From Odiellus spinosus (lineage: Eukaryota; Arthropoda; Arachnida; Opiliones; Phalangiidae), in contig CAWUCO010000207.1 of assembly GCA_963920705.1 (NCBI GenBank), positions 682,001 to 746,000 of the forward strand: 64,000 nucleotides of DNA, in the 5' to 3' direction. Each line of letters opens with the position of its first letter. Position 1 is the first letter of the stretch. Under the pieces are notes generated by a model, which was given only the letters and a program-made list of their open reading frames with translations, made no database searches and was not told the origin of the DNA. Below are positions 35,718 to 50,000 of this stretch, piece by piece. Position numbers and translations under genes: made by a program.

Positions 35718-38700
35718 AGACAAAACCAAAGTCATTCGAAAGAGCAATTAATGGACAGTCTAAATAATAAGAGTTTTAAAAATCCGTTGAAAAACAAGAA
35801 AAAAATGCCCAATTCAATAAATCATACAATATCAAAATAGTCAAATTTCAGATTTTAAAAATTCGCTTTTTGATATTAGATGTTTTTGAATTGGGTATAT
35901 TTTCCATGTTTTTAAACGGATTTTCCAAAACTCTTGTTTTTTAGATTGACCAATATTTGCTCTTTCGATAGGTGTTGATTTTGTCTAAATCACTCAAAAA
36001 TCAAGTTTTGTGTCCATTTGAATCCAATATTCTTGGATTTTTAAGCTTTTTTGCTTAATTTCAACCCATTATAAATTTGTTACGTTTTGGCAATTTAGAC
36101 AAAACCAATGTCTTTCGAAAGAGCAATTATTGGACATTCTAAATAATAAGAGTTTTCAAAAATCCGTTGAAAACAAGAATAATATGGCCAATTCAAGAAA
36201 TCATACAATATCAAAATAGTCAAATTTCAGATTTTAAAAATACGCTTTTTGATATTAGGTGTTTTTTTGAATTTGCCATATTTTCCATATTATTCTACAG
36301 ATTTTCCAAAACTCTTGTTTTTTAGATTGATCAATATTTGCTCTTTCGATAGGTGTTGATTTTGTCTAAATCGCTTAAAAATCAAATGTTTTGTGTCCAT
36401 TTTAATCCAATAATCTTTGATTTTTAAGCTTTTTTGCTTAATTTCAACCCATTATAAATTTGTTACGTTTTGGCAATTTAGACAAAACCAATGTCATTCG
36501 AAAGAGCAATTATTGGACAGTCTAAATAATAAGAGTTTTCAAAAATCCGTTGAAAAACAAGAATAATATGGCCAATTCAAGAAATCATACAATAACAAAA
36601 TAGTCAAATTTAAGATTTTAAAAATACGCTTTTTGATATTAGATGTTTTTTTGAATTTGCATTATTTTCCATGTTCTTTTACAGATTTTCCAAAACTCTT
36701 GTTTTTTAGATTGATCAATATTTGCTCTTTCGATAGGTGTTGATTTTGTCTAAATCGCTTAAAAATCAAATGCTTTGTGTCCATTTGAATCAAATAATCA
36801 TTGATTTTTAAGCGTTTTAGCTTAATTTCAACCCATTTTATATTTGTTACGTTTTGGCAATTTAGACAAAACCAATGTAATTCGAAAGAGCAATAATTGG
36901 ACAGTCTATATAATAAGAGTTTTCAAAAATCCGTTAAAAAACAAGAATAATATGACCGATTCAAGAAATCATACTATATCAAAATAGTCAAATTTCAGAT
37001 TTTAAAAATCCGCTTTTTGATATTAGATGTTTTTTGAATTTGCCATATTTTCCATGTTTTTCAACGGATTTTCCAAAACTCTAGTTTTTTAGATTGATCA
37101 ATATTTGCTCTTTCGATAGGTGTTAATTTTGTCTAAATCGCTTAAAAATCAAATGTTTTGTATCCATTTGAATCCAATAATCTTTGATTTTTAAGCGTTT
37201 TGGATTAATTTCAACCCATTTTATATTTATTACGCTCTGGCAATTTAGACAAAACCAATGTCATTCAAAAGAGCAATTATTGGACAATCTTAATAATAAG
37301 TTTTCAAAAATCCGTTGAAAAACAAGAATAATATGACCAATTCAAGAAATCATACAATATCAAAATAGTCAAATTTCAGATTTTAAAAATACGCTTTTGG
37401 ATATTAGATGTTTTTTTTGAATTTGACATATTTTCGATGGTTTTCAACGGATTTTCCTAAACTCTTGTTTTTTAGATTGATCAATATTTGCTCTTTCGAT
37501 AGGTGATGATTTTGTCTAAATCGCTTAAAAATCAAATATTTTGTGTCCATTTGAATCCAATAATCTTTGATTTTTAAACGTTTTTACTTAAATTCAACCC
37601 ATTTTATATTTGTTACGTTTTGGCAATTTAGACAAAACCTATGTAATTCGAAAGAGCAATTATTGGACAGTCTATATAATAAGAGTTTTCAAAAATCCGT
37701 TAAAAAACAAGAATAATATGACCGATTCAAGAAATCATACTATATCAAAATAGTCAAATTTCAGATTTTAAAAATCCGCTTTTTGATATTAGATGTTTTT
37801 TGAATTTGCCATATTTTCCATGTTTTTCAACGGATTTTCCAAAACTCTAGTTTTTTAGATTGATCAATATTTGCTCTTTCGATAGGTGTTGATTTTGTCT
37901 AAATCGCTTAAAAATCAAATGCTTTGTGTCCATTTGAATCAAATAATCATTGATTTTTAAGCGTTTTAGCTTAATTTCAACCCATTTTATATTTGTTACG
38001 TTTTGGCAATTTAGACAAAACCAATGTAATTCGAAAGAGCAATAATTGGACAGTCTATATAATAAGAGTTTTCAAAAATCCGTTAAAAAACAAGAATAAT
38101 ATGACCGATTCAAGAAATCATACTATATCAAAATAGTCAAATTTCAGATTTTAAAAATCCGCTTTTTGATATTAGATGTTTTTTGAATTTGCCATATTTT
38201 CCATGTTTTTCAACGGATTTTCCAAAACTCTAGTTTTTTAGATTGATCAATATTTGCTCTTTCGATAGCTGTTAATTTTGTCTAAATCGCTTAAAAATCA
38301 AATGTTTTATGTCCATTTGAATCCAATAATCTTTGATTTTTAAGCGTTTTGGATTAATTTCAACCCATTTTATATTTATTACGCTCTGGCAATTTAGACA
38401 AAACCAATGTCATTCAAAAGAGCAATTATTGTACAGTCTAAATAATAAGAGTTTTCAAAAATCCGTTGAAAAACAAGAATAATATGACCAATTCAAGAAA
38501 TCATACAATATCAAAATAGTCAAATTTCAGATTTTAAAAATACGCTTTTGGATATTAGATGTTTTTTTGAATTTGCCATATTTTCCATGTTTTTCAACGG
38601 ATTTTCCAAAACTCTAGTTTTTAGATTGATCAATATTTGCTCTTTTGATAGGTGTTGATTTTGTCTAAATCGCTTAAAAATCAAATGTTTTGTGTCCATT

Positions 38701-39149
38701 TGAATCCAATAATCTTTGATTTTTAAGCGTTTTTCCTTAATTTCAACCCATTTTATATTTGTTACGCTCTGGCAATTTAGACAAAACCAATGTCATTCGA
38801 AAGAGCAGTTATTGGACAGTCTAAATAATAAGAGTTTTCAAAAATCCGTAGAAAAACAAGAATAATATGACCAATTCAAGAAATCATACAATATTAAAAT
38901 AGTCAAATTTCAGATTTTAAAAATACGCTTTTTGATATTAGAGTTTTTTTTTGAATTTGCCATATTTTCCATGTTTTTCAACGGATTTTCCAAAGCTATT
39001 GTTTTTTAGATTGATCAATATTTGCTCTTTCGATAGGTGTTGATTTTGTCTAAATCGCTTAAAAATCAAATTTTTGTGTCCATTTGAATCCAATAATCTT
39101 TGATTTTTAAGCGTTTTTGCTTAATTTCAACCCATTTTATATTTGTTAC

Positions 39150-42100
39150 GCTCTGGCAATTTATAAAAAACCAATGTCATTCGAAAGAGCAGTTATTGGA
39201 CAGTCTAAATAATAAGAGATTTCAAAAACCCGTAGAAAAACAAGAATAATATGACCAATTCTAGAAATCATAGAATATCAAAATAGTCAAATTTCAGATT
39301 TTAAAAATACGCATTTTGATATTAGATGTTTTTTTGAATTTGCCATATTTTCGATGTTTTTCAACGGATTTTCCAAAGGTCTAGTTTTTTAGATTGATCA
39401 ATATTTGCTCTTTTGATAGGTGTTGATTTTGTCTAAATCGCTTAAAAATCAAATGTTTTGTGTCCATTTGAATCCAATAATCTTTGATTTTTAAGCGTTT
39501 TGGATTAATTTCAACCCATTTTATATTTATTACGCTCTGGCAATTCAGACAAAACCAATGTCATTCAAAAGAGCAATTATTGTACAGTCTAAATAATAAG
39601 AGTTTTCAAAAATCCGTTGAAAAACAAGAATAATATGACCAATTCAAGAAATCATACAATATCAAAATAGTCAAATTTCAGATTTTAAAAATACGCTTTC
39701 GGATATTAGATGTTTTTTTGAATTTGCCATATTTTCCATGTTTTTCAACGGATTTTCCAAAACTCTAGTTTTTAGATTGATCAATATTTGCTCTTTTGAT
39801 AGGTGTTGATTTTGTCTAAATCGCTTAAAAATCAAATGTTTTGTGTCCATTTGAATCCAATAATCTTTGATTTTTAAGCGTTTTTCCTTAATTTCAACCC
39901 ATTTTATATTTGTTACGCTCTGGCAATTTAGACAAAACCAATATCATTCGAAAGAGCAGTTATTGGACAGTCTAAATAATAAGAGTTTTAAAAAATCCGT
40001 AGAAAAACAAGAATAATATGACCAATTCAAGAAATCGTACAATATTAAAATAGTCAAATTTCAGATTTTAAAAATAGGCTTTTTGATATTAGATGTTTTT
40101 TTGAATTTGCCATATTTTCCATGTTTTTCAACGGATTTTCCAAAGCTCTTGTTTTTTAGATTGATCAATATTTGCTCTTTCGATAGGTGTTGATTTTGTC
40201 TAAATCGCTTATAAATCAAATTTTTGTGTCCATTTGAATCCAATAATCTTGATTTTTAAGCGTTTTTGCTTAAATTCAACCCATTTTATATTTTTTACGT
40301 TTTGGCAATTTAGACAAAACCAATGTCATTCGAAAGAGCAATTATTTGACAGTCTAAATAATAAGAGTTTTCAAAAATCCGTTGAAAAACAAGAATAATA
40401 TGGCCAATTCAAGAAATCATACAATATGAAAATAGTCAAATTTCAGATTTTAAAAATACGCTTTTTGATATTAGATGTTTTTTTTAATTTGCCATATTTT
40501 CCATGTTTTTCAACGGATTTTCCTAAACTCTTGTTTTTTAGATTGATCAATATTTGCTCTTTCGATAGGTGTTGATTTTGTCTAAATCGCTTAAAAATCA
40601 AATTTTTGTGTCCATTTGAATCCAATAATCTTTGATTTTTAAGCGTTTTTGCTTAATTTCAACCCATTTTATATTTGTTACGCTCTGGCAATTTATAAAA
40701 AACCAATGTCATTCGAAAGAGCAGTTATTGGACAGTCTAAATAATAAGAGATTTCAAAAACCCGTAGAAAAACAAGAATAATATGACCAATTCTAGAAAT
40801 CATAGAATATCAAAATAGTCAAATTTCAGATTTTAAAAATACGCATTTTGATATTAGATGTTTTTTTGAATTTGCCATATTTTCGATGTTTTTCAACGGA
40901 TTTTCCAAAGGTCTAGTTTTTTAGATTGATCAATATTTGCTCTTTTGATAGGTGTTGATTTTGTCTAAATCGCTTAAAAATCAAATGTTTTGTGTCCATT
41001 TGAATCCAATAATCTTTGATTTTTAAGCGTTTTGGATTAATTTCAACCCATTTTATATTTATTACGCTCTGGCAATTTAGACAAAACCAATGTCATTCAA
41101 AAGAGCAATTATTGTACAGTCTAAATAATAAGAGTTTTCAAAAATCCGTTGAAAAACAAGAATAATATGACCAATTCAAGAAATCATACAATATCAAAAT
41201 AGTCAAATTTCAGATTTTAAAAATACGCTTTCGGATATTAGATGTTTTTTTGAATTTGCCATATTTTCCATGTTTTTCAACGGATTTTCCAAAACTCTAG
41301 TTTTTAGATTGATCAATATTTGCTCTTTTTATAGGTGTTGATTTTGTCTAAATCGCTTAAAAATCAAATGTTTTGTGTCCATTTGAATCCAATAATCTTT
41401 GATTTTTAAGCGTTTTTCCTTAATTTCAACCCATTTTATATTTGTTACGCTCTGGCAATTTAGACAAAACCAATATCATTCGAAAGAGCAGTTATTGGAC
41501 AGTCTAAATAATAAGAGTTTTAAAAAATCCGTAGAAAAACAAGAATAATATGACCAATTCAAGAAATCGTACAATATTAAAATAGTCAAATTTCAGATTT
41601 TAAAAATAGGCTTTTTGATATTAGATGTTTTTTTGAACTTGCCATATTTTCCATGTTTTTCAACGGATTTTCCAAAGCTCTTGTTTTTTAGATTGATCAA
41701 TATTTGCTCTTTCGATAGGTGTTGATTTTGTCTAAATCGCTTATAAATCAAATTTTTGTGTCCATTTGAATCCAATAATCTTGATTTTTAAGCGTTTTTG
41801 CTTAAATTCAACCCATTTTATATTTTTTACGTTTTGGCAATTTAGACAAAACCAATGTCATTCGAAAGAGCAATTATTTGACAGTCTAAATAATAAGAGT
41901 TTTCAAAAATCCGTTGAAAAACAAGAATAATATGGCCAATTCAAGAAATCATACAATATGAAAATAGTCAAATTTCAGATTTTAAAAATACGCTTTTTGA
42001 TATTAGATGTTTTTTTTAATTTGCCATATTTTCCATGTTTTTCAACGGATTTTCCTAAACTCTTGTTTTTTAGATTGATCAATATTTGCTCTTTCGATAG

Positions 42101-42210
42101 GTGTTGATTTTGTCTAAATCGCTTAAAAATCAAATTTTTGTGTCCATTTGAATCCAATAATCTTTGATTTTTAAGCGTTTTTGCTTAAATTCAACCCATT
42201 TTATATTTGT
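39150..42210. repeat. 4-monomer higher-order repeat in subfamily B, 1532-bp period
   Basis: The private variant CTCTGGCAATTTATAAAAAA starts at 39151 and again at 40683. The monomers at 40061 and 40443 match 41593 and 41975. All are 1532 bp apart. The segment at 30091-31035 carries closely related monomers (for example the ones at 30471 and 30853), so a relative of this repeat also lies next to the second insertion. Confidence 0.82.
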
Positions 42211-42924
42211 TACGTTTTGGCAATTTAGACAAAACCAATGTCATTCGAAAGAGCAATTATTTGACAGTCTAAATAATAAGAGTTTTCAAAAATCCGTTGA
42301 AAAACAAGAATAATATGGCCAATTCAAGAAATCATACAATATCAAAATAGTCAAATTTCAGATTTTAAAAATACACTTTTTTATATTAGATGTTTTTTTG
42401 AATTTGCCATATTTTCCATGTTTTTCAACGGATTTTCCAAAACTCTAGTTTTTTAGATTGAACAATATTTGCTCTTTTGATAGGTGTTGATTTTGTCTAA
42501 ATCGCTTAAAAATCAAATGTTTTGTGTCCATTTGAATCCAATAATCTTTGATTTTTAAGCGTTTTTGCTTTATTTCAACCCATTTTATATTTGTTACGCT
42601 CTGGTAATTTAGACAAAACCAATGTCATTCGAAAGAGCAATTATTGGACAGTCTAAATAATAAGAGTTTTCATAAACCGTTGAAAAACAAGAATAAAATG
42701 ACCAATTCAAGAAATCATACAATATGAAAATAGTCAAATTTCAGATTTTAAAAATACGCTTTTTGATATTGGATGTTTTTTGAATTTGCCATATTTTCCA
42801 TGTTTTTCTACGGATTTTCCAAAACTCTAGTTTTTTAGATTGATCAAAATTTGCTCTTTCGAAAGGTGTTGATTTTGTCTAAATCGCTTAAAAATCAAAT
42901 GTTTTGTGTCCATTTGAATCCAAT

Positions 42925-42936
42925 AATCTTTTCAAC
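42925..42936. other. 25-bp deletion removing the right side of the spacer hairpin
   Basis: This monomer reads AATAATCTTTTCAACCTAT where others have AATAATCTTTGATTTTTAAGCG, the TTTTTGCTTAA stretch and then TTTCAACCC. The loss removes the whole right arm of the spacer inverted repeat and the small hairpin. The surrounding monomers are normal. Confidence 0.85.
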
Positions 42937-44053
42937 CTATTTTATATTTGTTACGCTCTGGCAATTTAGACAAAAACCAATGTCATTCGAAATAACAGTT
43001 ATTGGACAGTCTAAATAATAAAGTTTTCAAAAATCCGTAGAAAAACAAGAATAATATGACCAATTCAAGAAATCATACAATATCAAAATAGTCAAATTTC
43101 AGATTTTAAAAATACGCATTTTGATATTGGATGTTTTTTGAATTTGCCATATTTTCCATGTTTTTCAACGGCTTTTCCTAAACTCTTGTTTTTTAGATTG
43201 ATCAATATTTGCTCTTTCGATAGGTGTTGATTTTGTCTAAATCGCTTAAAAATCAAATGTTTTGTGTCCATTTGAATCCAATAATCTTTGATTTTTAAGC
43301 GTTTTTGCTTAATTTCAACCCATTTTATATTTGTTACGCTCTGGTAATTTAGACAAAGCCAATGTCATTCGAAAGAGCAATTATTGGACAGTCTAAATAA
43401 TAAGAGTTTTCAAAAACCGTTGAAAAACAAGAATAATATGACCAATTCAAGAAATCATACAATATGAAAATAGTCAAATTTCAGATTTTAAAAATACGCA
43501 TTTTAATATTAGATGTTTTTTGAATTTGCCATATTTTCCATGTTTTTCTACGGATTTTCCAAAACTCTAGTTTTTTTGATTGATCAAAATTTGATCTTTC
43601 GAAAGGTGTTGATTTTGTCTAAATCGCTTAAAAATCAAATGTTTTGTGTCCATTTGAATCCAATAATCTTTGATTTTTAAGCGTTTTTGCTTAATTTCAA
43701 CCCATTTTATATTTGTTACGCTCTGGCAATTTAGACAAAACCAATGTCATTCGAAAGAGCAGTTATTGGACAGTCTAAATTATAAGAGTTTTCAAAAATC
43801 CGTAGAAAAACAAGAATAATATGACCAATTAGATAAATCATACAATATTAAAATAGTCAGATTTCAGTTTTTAAAAATACGCTTTTTGATATTAGATGTT
43901 TTTTTGAATTTGCCATATTTTCCATGTTTTTCAACGGATTTTCCGAAACTCTAGTTTTTTAGATTGATCAAAATTTGCTCTTTCGAAAGGTGTTGATTTT
44001 GTCTAAATCGCTTAAAAATCAAATGTTTTGTGTCCATTTTAATCCAATAATAT

Positions 44054-47000
44054 TTGATTTTTAAGCGTTTTTGCTTAATTTCAACCCATTTTATATTTGT
44101 AACGCTCTGGCAATTTAGACAAAACCAATGTCATTCGAAAGAGCAATTATTGGACAGTCTAAATAATAAGAGTTTTCAAAAACCGTTGAAAAACAAGAAT
44201 AATATGACCAATTCAAGAAATTATACAATATTAAAATAGTCAAATTTCAGATTTTAAAATTACGCTTTTTGATATTAGATGTTTTTTTGAATTTGCCATA
44301 TTTTCCATGTTTTTCAACGGATTTTCCACAACACTAGTTTTTTAGATTGATCAATATTTCTCTTTTTATAGGTGATGATTTTGTCTAAATCGCTAAAAAA
44401 TAAAATGTTTTGTGTCCATTTGAATCCAATAATCTTTGATTTTTAAGCGTTTTTGCTTAATTTCAACCCATTTTATATTTGTTAAGCTCTGGCAATTTAG
44501 ACAAAACCAATGTCATTAAAAAGAGCAGTTATTGGAGAGTCTAAATAATTTGAGTTTTCAAAAATCCGTAGAAAAACAAGAATAATATGACCAATTAGAG
44601 AAATCATACAATATTAAAATAGTCAAATTTCAGATTTTAAAAATACGCTCTTGATATTAGATGTTTTTTGAATTTGCCATATTTTCCATGTTTTTCAACG
44701 GATTTTCAAAAACTCTGGTTTTTAGATTGATCAATATTTGCTCTTTTGATAGGTGTTGATTTTGTCTAAATCGCTTAAAAATCAAATGTTTTGTGTCCAT
44801 TTGAATCCAATAATCTTTGATTTTTAAGCGTTTTTGCTTAATTTCAACCCATTTTATATTTGTTACGCTCTGGTAATTTAGACAAAGCCAATGTCATTCG
44901 AAAGAGCAATTATTGGACAGTCTAAATAATAAGAGTTTTCAAAAACCGTTGAAAAACAAGAATAATATGACCAATTCAAGAAATCATACAATATGAAAAT
45001 AGTCAAATTTCAGATTTTAAAAATACGCATTTTAATATTAGATGTTTTTTGAATTTGCCATATTTTCCATGTTTTTCTACGGATTTTCCAAAACTCTAGT
45101 TTTTTTGATTGATCAAAATTTGATCTTTCGAAAGGTGTTGATTTTGTCTAAATCGCTTAAAAATCAAATGTTTTGTGTCCATTTGAATCCAATAATCTTT
45201 GATTTTTAAGCGTTTTTGCTTAATTTCAACCCATTTTATATTTGTTACGCTCTGGCAATTTAGACAAAACCAATGTCATTCGAAAGAGCAGTTATTGGAC
45301 AGTCTAAATTATAAGAGTTTTCAAAAATCCGTAGAAAAACAAGAATAATATGACCAATTAGATAAATCATACAATATTAAAATAGTCAAATTTCAGATTT
45401 TAAAAATACGCTCTTGATATTAGATGTTTTTTTAATTTGCCATATTTTCCATGTTTTTCAACGGCTTTTCCTAAACTCTTGTTTTTTAGATTGATCAATA
45501 TTTGCTCTTTCGATAGGTGTTGATTTTTTCTAAATCGCTTAAAAATCAAATGTTTCGTGTCCATTTGAATCCAATAATCTTTGATTTTTAAGCGTTTTTG
45601 CTTAATTTCAACCCATTTTATATTTGTTACGCTCTGGCAATTTAGACAAAGCCAATGTCATTCGAAAGAGCAGTTATTGGACATTCTAAATAATAAGAGT
45701 TTTCAAAAATCCGTAGAAAAACAAGAATAATATGACATATTCAAGAAATCATACAATATCAAAATAGTCAAATTTCAGTTTTTAAAAATACGCTTTTTGA
45801 TATTAGATGTTTTTTTGAATTTGCCATATTTTCCATGTTTTTCAACGGATTTTCCGAAACTCTAGTTTTTTAGATTGATCAAAATTTGCTCTTTCGAAAG
45901 GTGTTGATTTTGTCTAAATCGCTTAAAAATCAAATGTTTTGTGTCCATTTGAATCCAATAATCTTTGATTTTTAAGCGTTTTTGCTTAATTTCAACCCAT
46001 TTTATATTTGTTACGCTCTGGCAATTTAGACAAAACCAATGTCATTCGAAAGAGCAGTTATTGGAGAGTCTAAATAATTTGAGTTTTCAAAAATCCGTAG
46101 AAAAACAAGAATAATATGACCAATTAGAGAAATCATACAATATTAAAATAGTCAAATTTCAGATTTTAAAAATACGCTCTTGATATTAGATGTTTTTTGA
46201 ATTTGCCATATTTTCCATGTTTTTCAACGGATTTTCCAAAACTCTGGTTTTTAGATTGATCAATATTTGCTCTTTTGATAGGTGTTGATTTTGTCTAAAT
46301 CGCTTAAAAATCAAATATTTTGTGTGTATTTGAATCCAATAATCTTTGATTTTTAAGCGTTTTTGCTTAATTTCAACCCATTTTATATTTGTTACGCTCT
46401 GGCAATTTAGACAAAACCAATGTCATTCGAAAGAGCTGTAATTGGACAGTCTAAATAATAAGAGTTTTCAAAAACCGTTGAAAAACAAGAATAATATGAC
46501 CAATTCAAGAAATCATACAATATGAAAATAGTCAAATTTCAGATTTTAAAAATACGCTTTTTGATATTAGATGTTTTTTTTTAATTTGCCATATTTTCCA
46601 TGTTTTTCAACGGCTTTTCCTAAACTCTTGTTTTTTAGATTGATCAATATTTGCTCTTTCGATAGGTGTTGATTTTGTCTAAATCGCTTAAAAATCAAAT
46701 GTTTTGTGTCTATTTGAATCCAATAATCTTTGATTTTTAAGCGTTTTTGCTTAATTTCAACCCATTTTATATTTGTTACGCTCTGGCAATTTAGACAAAA
46801 CCAATGTCATTCGAAAGAGCAGTTATTGGACAGTCTAAATAATAAGAGTTTTCAAAAATCCGTAGAAAAACAAGAATAATATGACCAATTCAAGAAATCA
46901 TACAATATCAAAATAGTCAAATTTCAGATTTTAAAAATACGCTTTTTGATATTAGATGTTTTTTTTTAATTTGCCATATTTTCCATGTTTTTCAACGGCT

Positions 47001-50000
47001 TTTCCTAAACTCTTGTTTTTTAGATTGATCAATATTTGCTCTTTCGATAGGTGTTGATTTTTTCTAAATCGCTTAAAAATCAAATGTTTTGTGTCCATTT
47101 GAATCCAATAATCTTTGATTTTTAAGCGTTTTTGCTTAATTTCAACCCATTTTATATTTGTTACGCTCTGGCAATTTAGACAAAGCCAATGTCATTCGAA
47201 AGAGCAGTTATTGGACATTCTAAATAATAAGAGTTTTCAAAAATCCGTAGAAAAACAAGAATAATATGACATATTCAAGAAATCATACAATATCAAAATA
47301 GTCAAATTTCAGTTTTTAAAAATACGCTTTTTGATATTAGATGTTTTTTTGAATTTGCCATATTTTCCATGTTTTTCAACGGATTTTCCGAAACTCTAGT
47401 TTTTTAGATTGATCAAAATTTGCTCTTTCGAAAGGTGTTGATTTTGTCTAAATCGCTTAAAAATCAAATGTTTTGTGTCCATTTGAATCCAATAATATTT
47501 GATTTTTAAGCGTTTTTGCTTAATTTAAACCCATTTTATATTTGTTACGCTCTGGCAATTTAGACAAAACCAATGTCATTCGAAAGAGCAGTTATTGGAC
47601 AGTCTAAATAATAAGAGTTTTCAAAAATCCGTAGAAAAACAAGAATAATATGACCAATTCAAGAAATCATACAATATCAAAATAGTCAAATTTCAGATTT
47701 TAAAAATACGCTTTTTGATATTAGATGTTTTTTAGAATTTGCCATATTTTCCATGTTTTTCAACGGATTTTCCTAACTCTTGTTTTTTAGATTGATCAAT
47801 ATTTGCTCTTTCGATAGGTGTTGATTTTGTCTAAATCGCTTAAAAATCAAATATTTTGTGTGTATTTGAATCCAATAATCTTTGATTTTTAAGCGTTTTT
47901 GCTTAATTTCAACCCATTTTATATTTGTTACGCTCTGGCAATTTAGACAAAACCAATGTCATTCGAAAGAGCTGTAATTGGACAGTCTAAATAATAAGAG
48001 TTTTCAAAAACCGTTGAAAAACAAGAATAATATGACCAATTCAAGAAATCATACAATATGAAAATAGTCAAATTTCAGATTTTAAAAATACGCTTTTTGA
48101 TATTAGATGTTTTTTTTAATTTGCCATATTTTCCATGTTTTTCAACGGCTTTTCCTAAACTCTTGTTTTTTAGATTGATCAATATTTGCTCTTTCGATAG
48201 GTGTTGATTTTTTCTAAATCGCTTAAAAATCAAATGTTTTGTGTCCATTTGAATCCAATAATCTTTGATTTTTAAGCGTTTTTGCTTAATTTCAACCCAT
48301 TTTATATTTGTTACGCTCTGGCAATTTAGATAAAACCAATGTCATTCGAAAGAGCAGTTATTGGAGAGTCTAAATAATTTGAGTTTTCAAAAATCCGTAG
48401 AAAAACAAGAATAATATGACCAATTAGAGAAATAATACAATATTAAAATAGTCAAATTTCAGATTTTAAAAATACGCTCTTGATATTAGATGTTTTTTGA
48501 ATTTGCCATATTTTCCATGTTTTTCAACGGATTTTCCAAAACTCTGGTTTTTAGATTGATCAATATTTGCTCTTTTGATAGGTGTTGATTTTGACTAAAT
48601 CGCTTAAAAATCAAATGTTTTGTGTCCATTTGAATCCAATAATCTTTGATTTTTAAGCGTTTTTGCTTAATTTCAACCCATTTTATATTTGTTACGCTCT
48701 GGCAATTTAGACAAAACCAATGTTATTCGAAAGAGCAGTTATTGGACAGTCTAAATAATAAGAGTTTTCAAAAACCGTTGAAAAACAAGAATAATATGAC
48801 CAATTCAAGAAATCATACAATATGAAAATAGTCAAATTTCAGACTTTAAAAATACGCTTTTTTATATTAGATGTTTTTTTTTAATTTGCCATATTTTCCA
48901 TGTTTTTCAACGGCTTTTCCTAAACTCTTGTTTTTTAGATTGATCAATATTTGCTCTTTCGATAGGTGTTGATTTTGTCTAAATCGCTTAAAAATCAAAT
49001 GTTTTGTGTCTATTTGAATCCAATAATCTTTGATTTTTAAGCGTTTTTGCTTAATTTCAAGCCATTTTATATTTGTTACGCTCTGGCAATTTAGACAAAA
49101 CCAATGTCATTCGAAAGAGCAGTTATTGGACAGTCTAAATAATAAGAGTTTTCAAAAATCCGTAGAAAAACAAGAATAATATGACCAATTCAAGAAATCA
49201 TACAATATCAAAATAGTCAAATTTCAGATTTTAAAAATACGCATTTTGATATTAGATGTTTTTTGAATTTGCCATATTTTCCATGTTTTTCTACGGATTT
49301 TCCAAAACTCTAGTTTTTTAGATTGATCAAAATTTGATCTTTCGAAAGGTGTTGATTTTGTCTAAATCGCTTAAAAATCAAATGTTTTGTGTCCATTTGA
49401 ATCCAATAATCTTTGATTTTTAAGCGTTTTTGCTTAATTTCAACCCATTTTATATTTGTTACGCTCTGGCAATTTAGACAAAACCAATGTCATTCGAAAG
49501 AGCAGTTATTGGACAGTCTAAATGATAAGAGTTTTCAAAAATCCGTAGAAAAACAAGAATAATATGACCAATTAGATAAATCATACAATATTAAAATAGT
49601 CAAATTTCAGTTTTTAAAAATACGCTTTTTGATATTAGATGTTTTTTTGAATTTGCCATATTTTCCATGTTTTTCAACGGATTTTCCGAAACTCTAGTTT
49701 TTTAGATTGATCAAAATTTGCTCTTTCGAAAGGTGTTGATTTTGTCTAAATCGCTTAAAAATCAAATGTTTTGTGTCCATTTTAATCCAATAATATTTGA
49801 TTTTTAAGCGTTTTTGCTTAATTTCAACCCATTTTATATTTGTAACGCTCTGGCAATTTAGACAAAACCAATGTCATTCGAAAGAGCAATTATTGGACAG
49901 TCTAAATAATAAGAGTTTTCAAAAACCGTTGAAAAACAAGAATAATATGACCAATTCAAGAAATTATACAATATTAAAATAGTCAAATTTCAGATTTTAA

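Larger units (their letters stand above)
30079..36000. repeat. Mosaic satellite zone: subfamily B, subfamily A and chimeric monomers
   Basis: Monomers from 30079 to about 31550 are type B (ATTTGCCATAT, ATAGGTGTTGATTTTG, TTTCAACCCA). From about 31560 to 34400 they are A-like but more diverged than upstream A copies, with TTGTTTTTTAGATTGACC. At about 34410 the monomer switches to B within the right arm. At about 35180 it switches back to A, also within the right arm (B-like GATCAATATTTG, then A-like CGAATGGTGTTGAATTTG), and near 35955 to B again. A rare block with CACTC or CGCTC-AAAAATCAAG, AATATTCTTGG and CCATTATAAATTTG occurs at 34447 and 35992, about 1545 bp apart. These are the marks of unequal exchange or conversion between the two subfamilies. 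No gene is visible. Confidence 0.85.
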
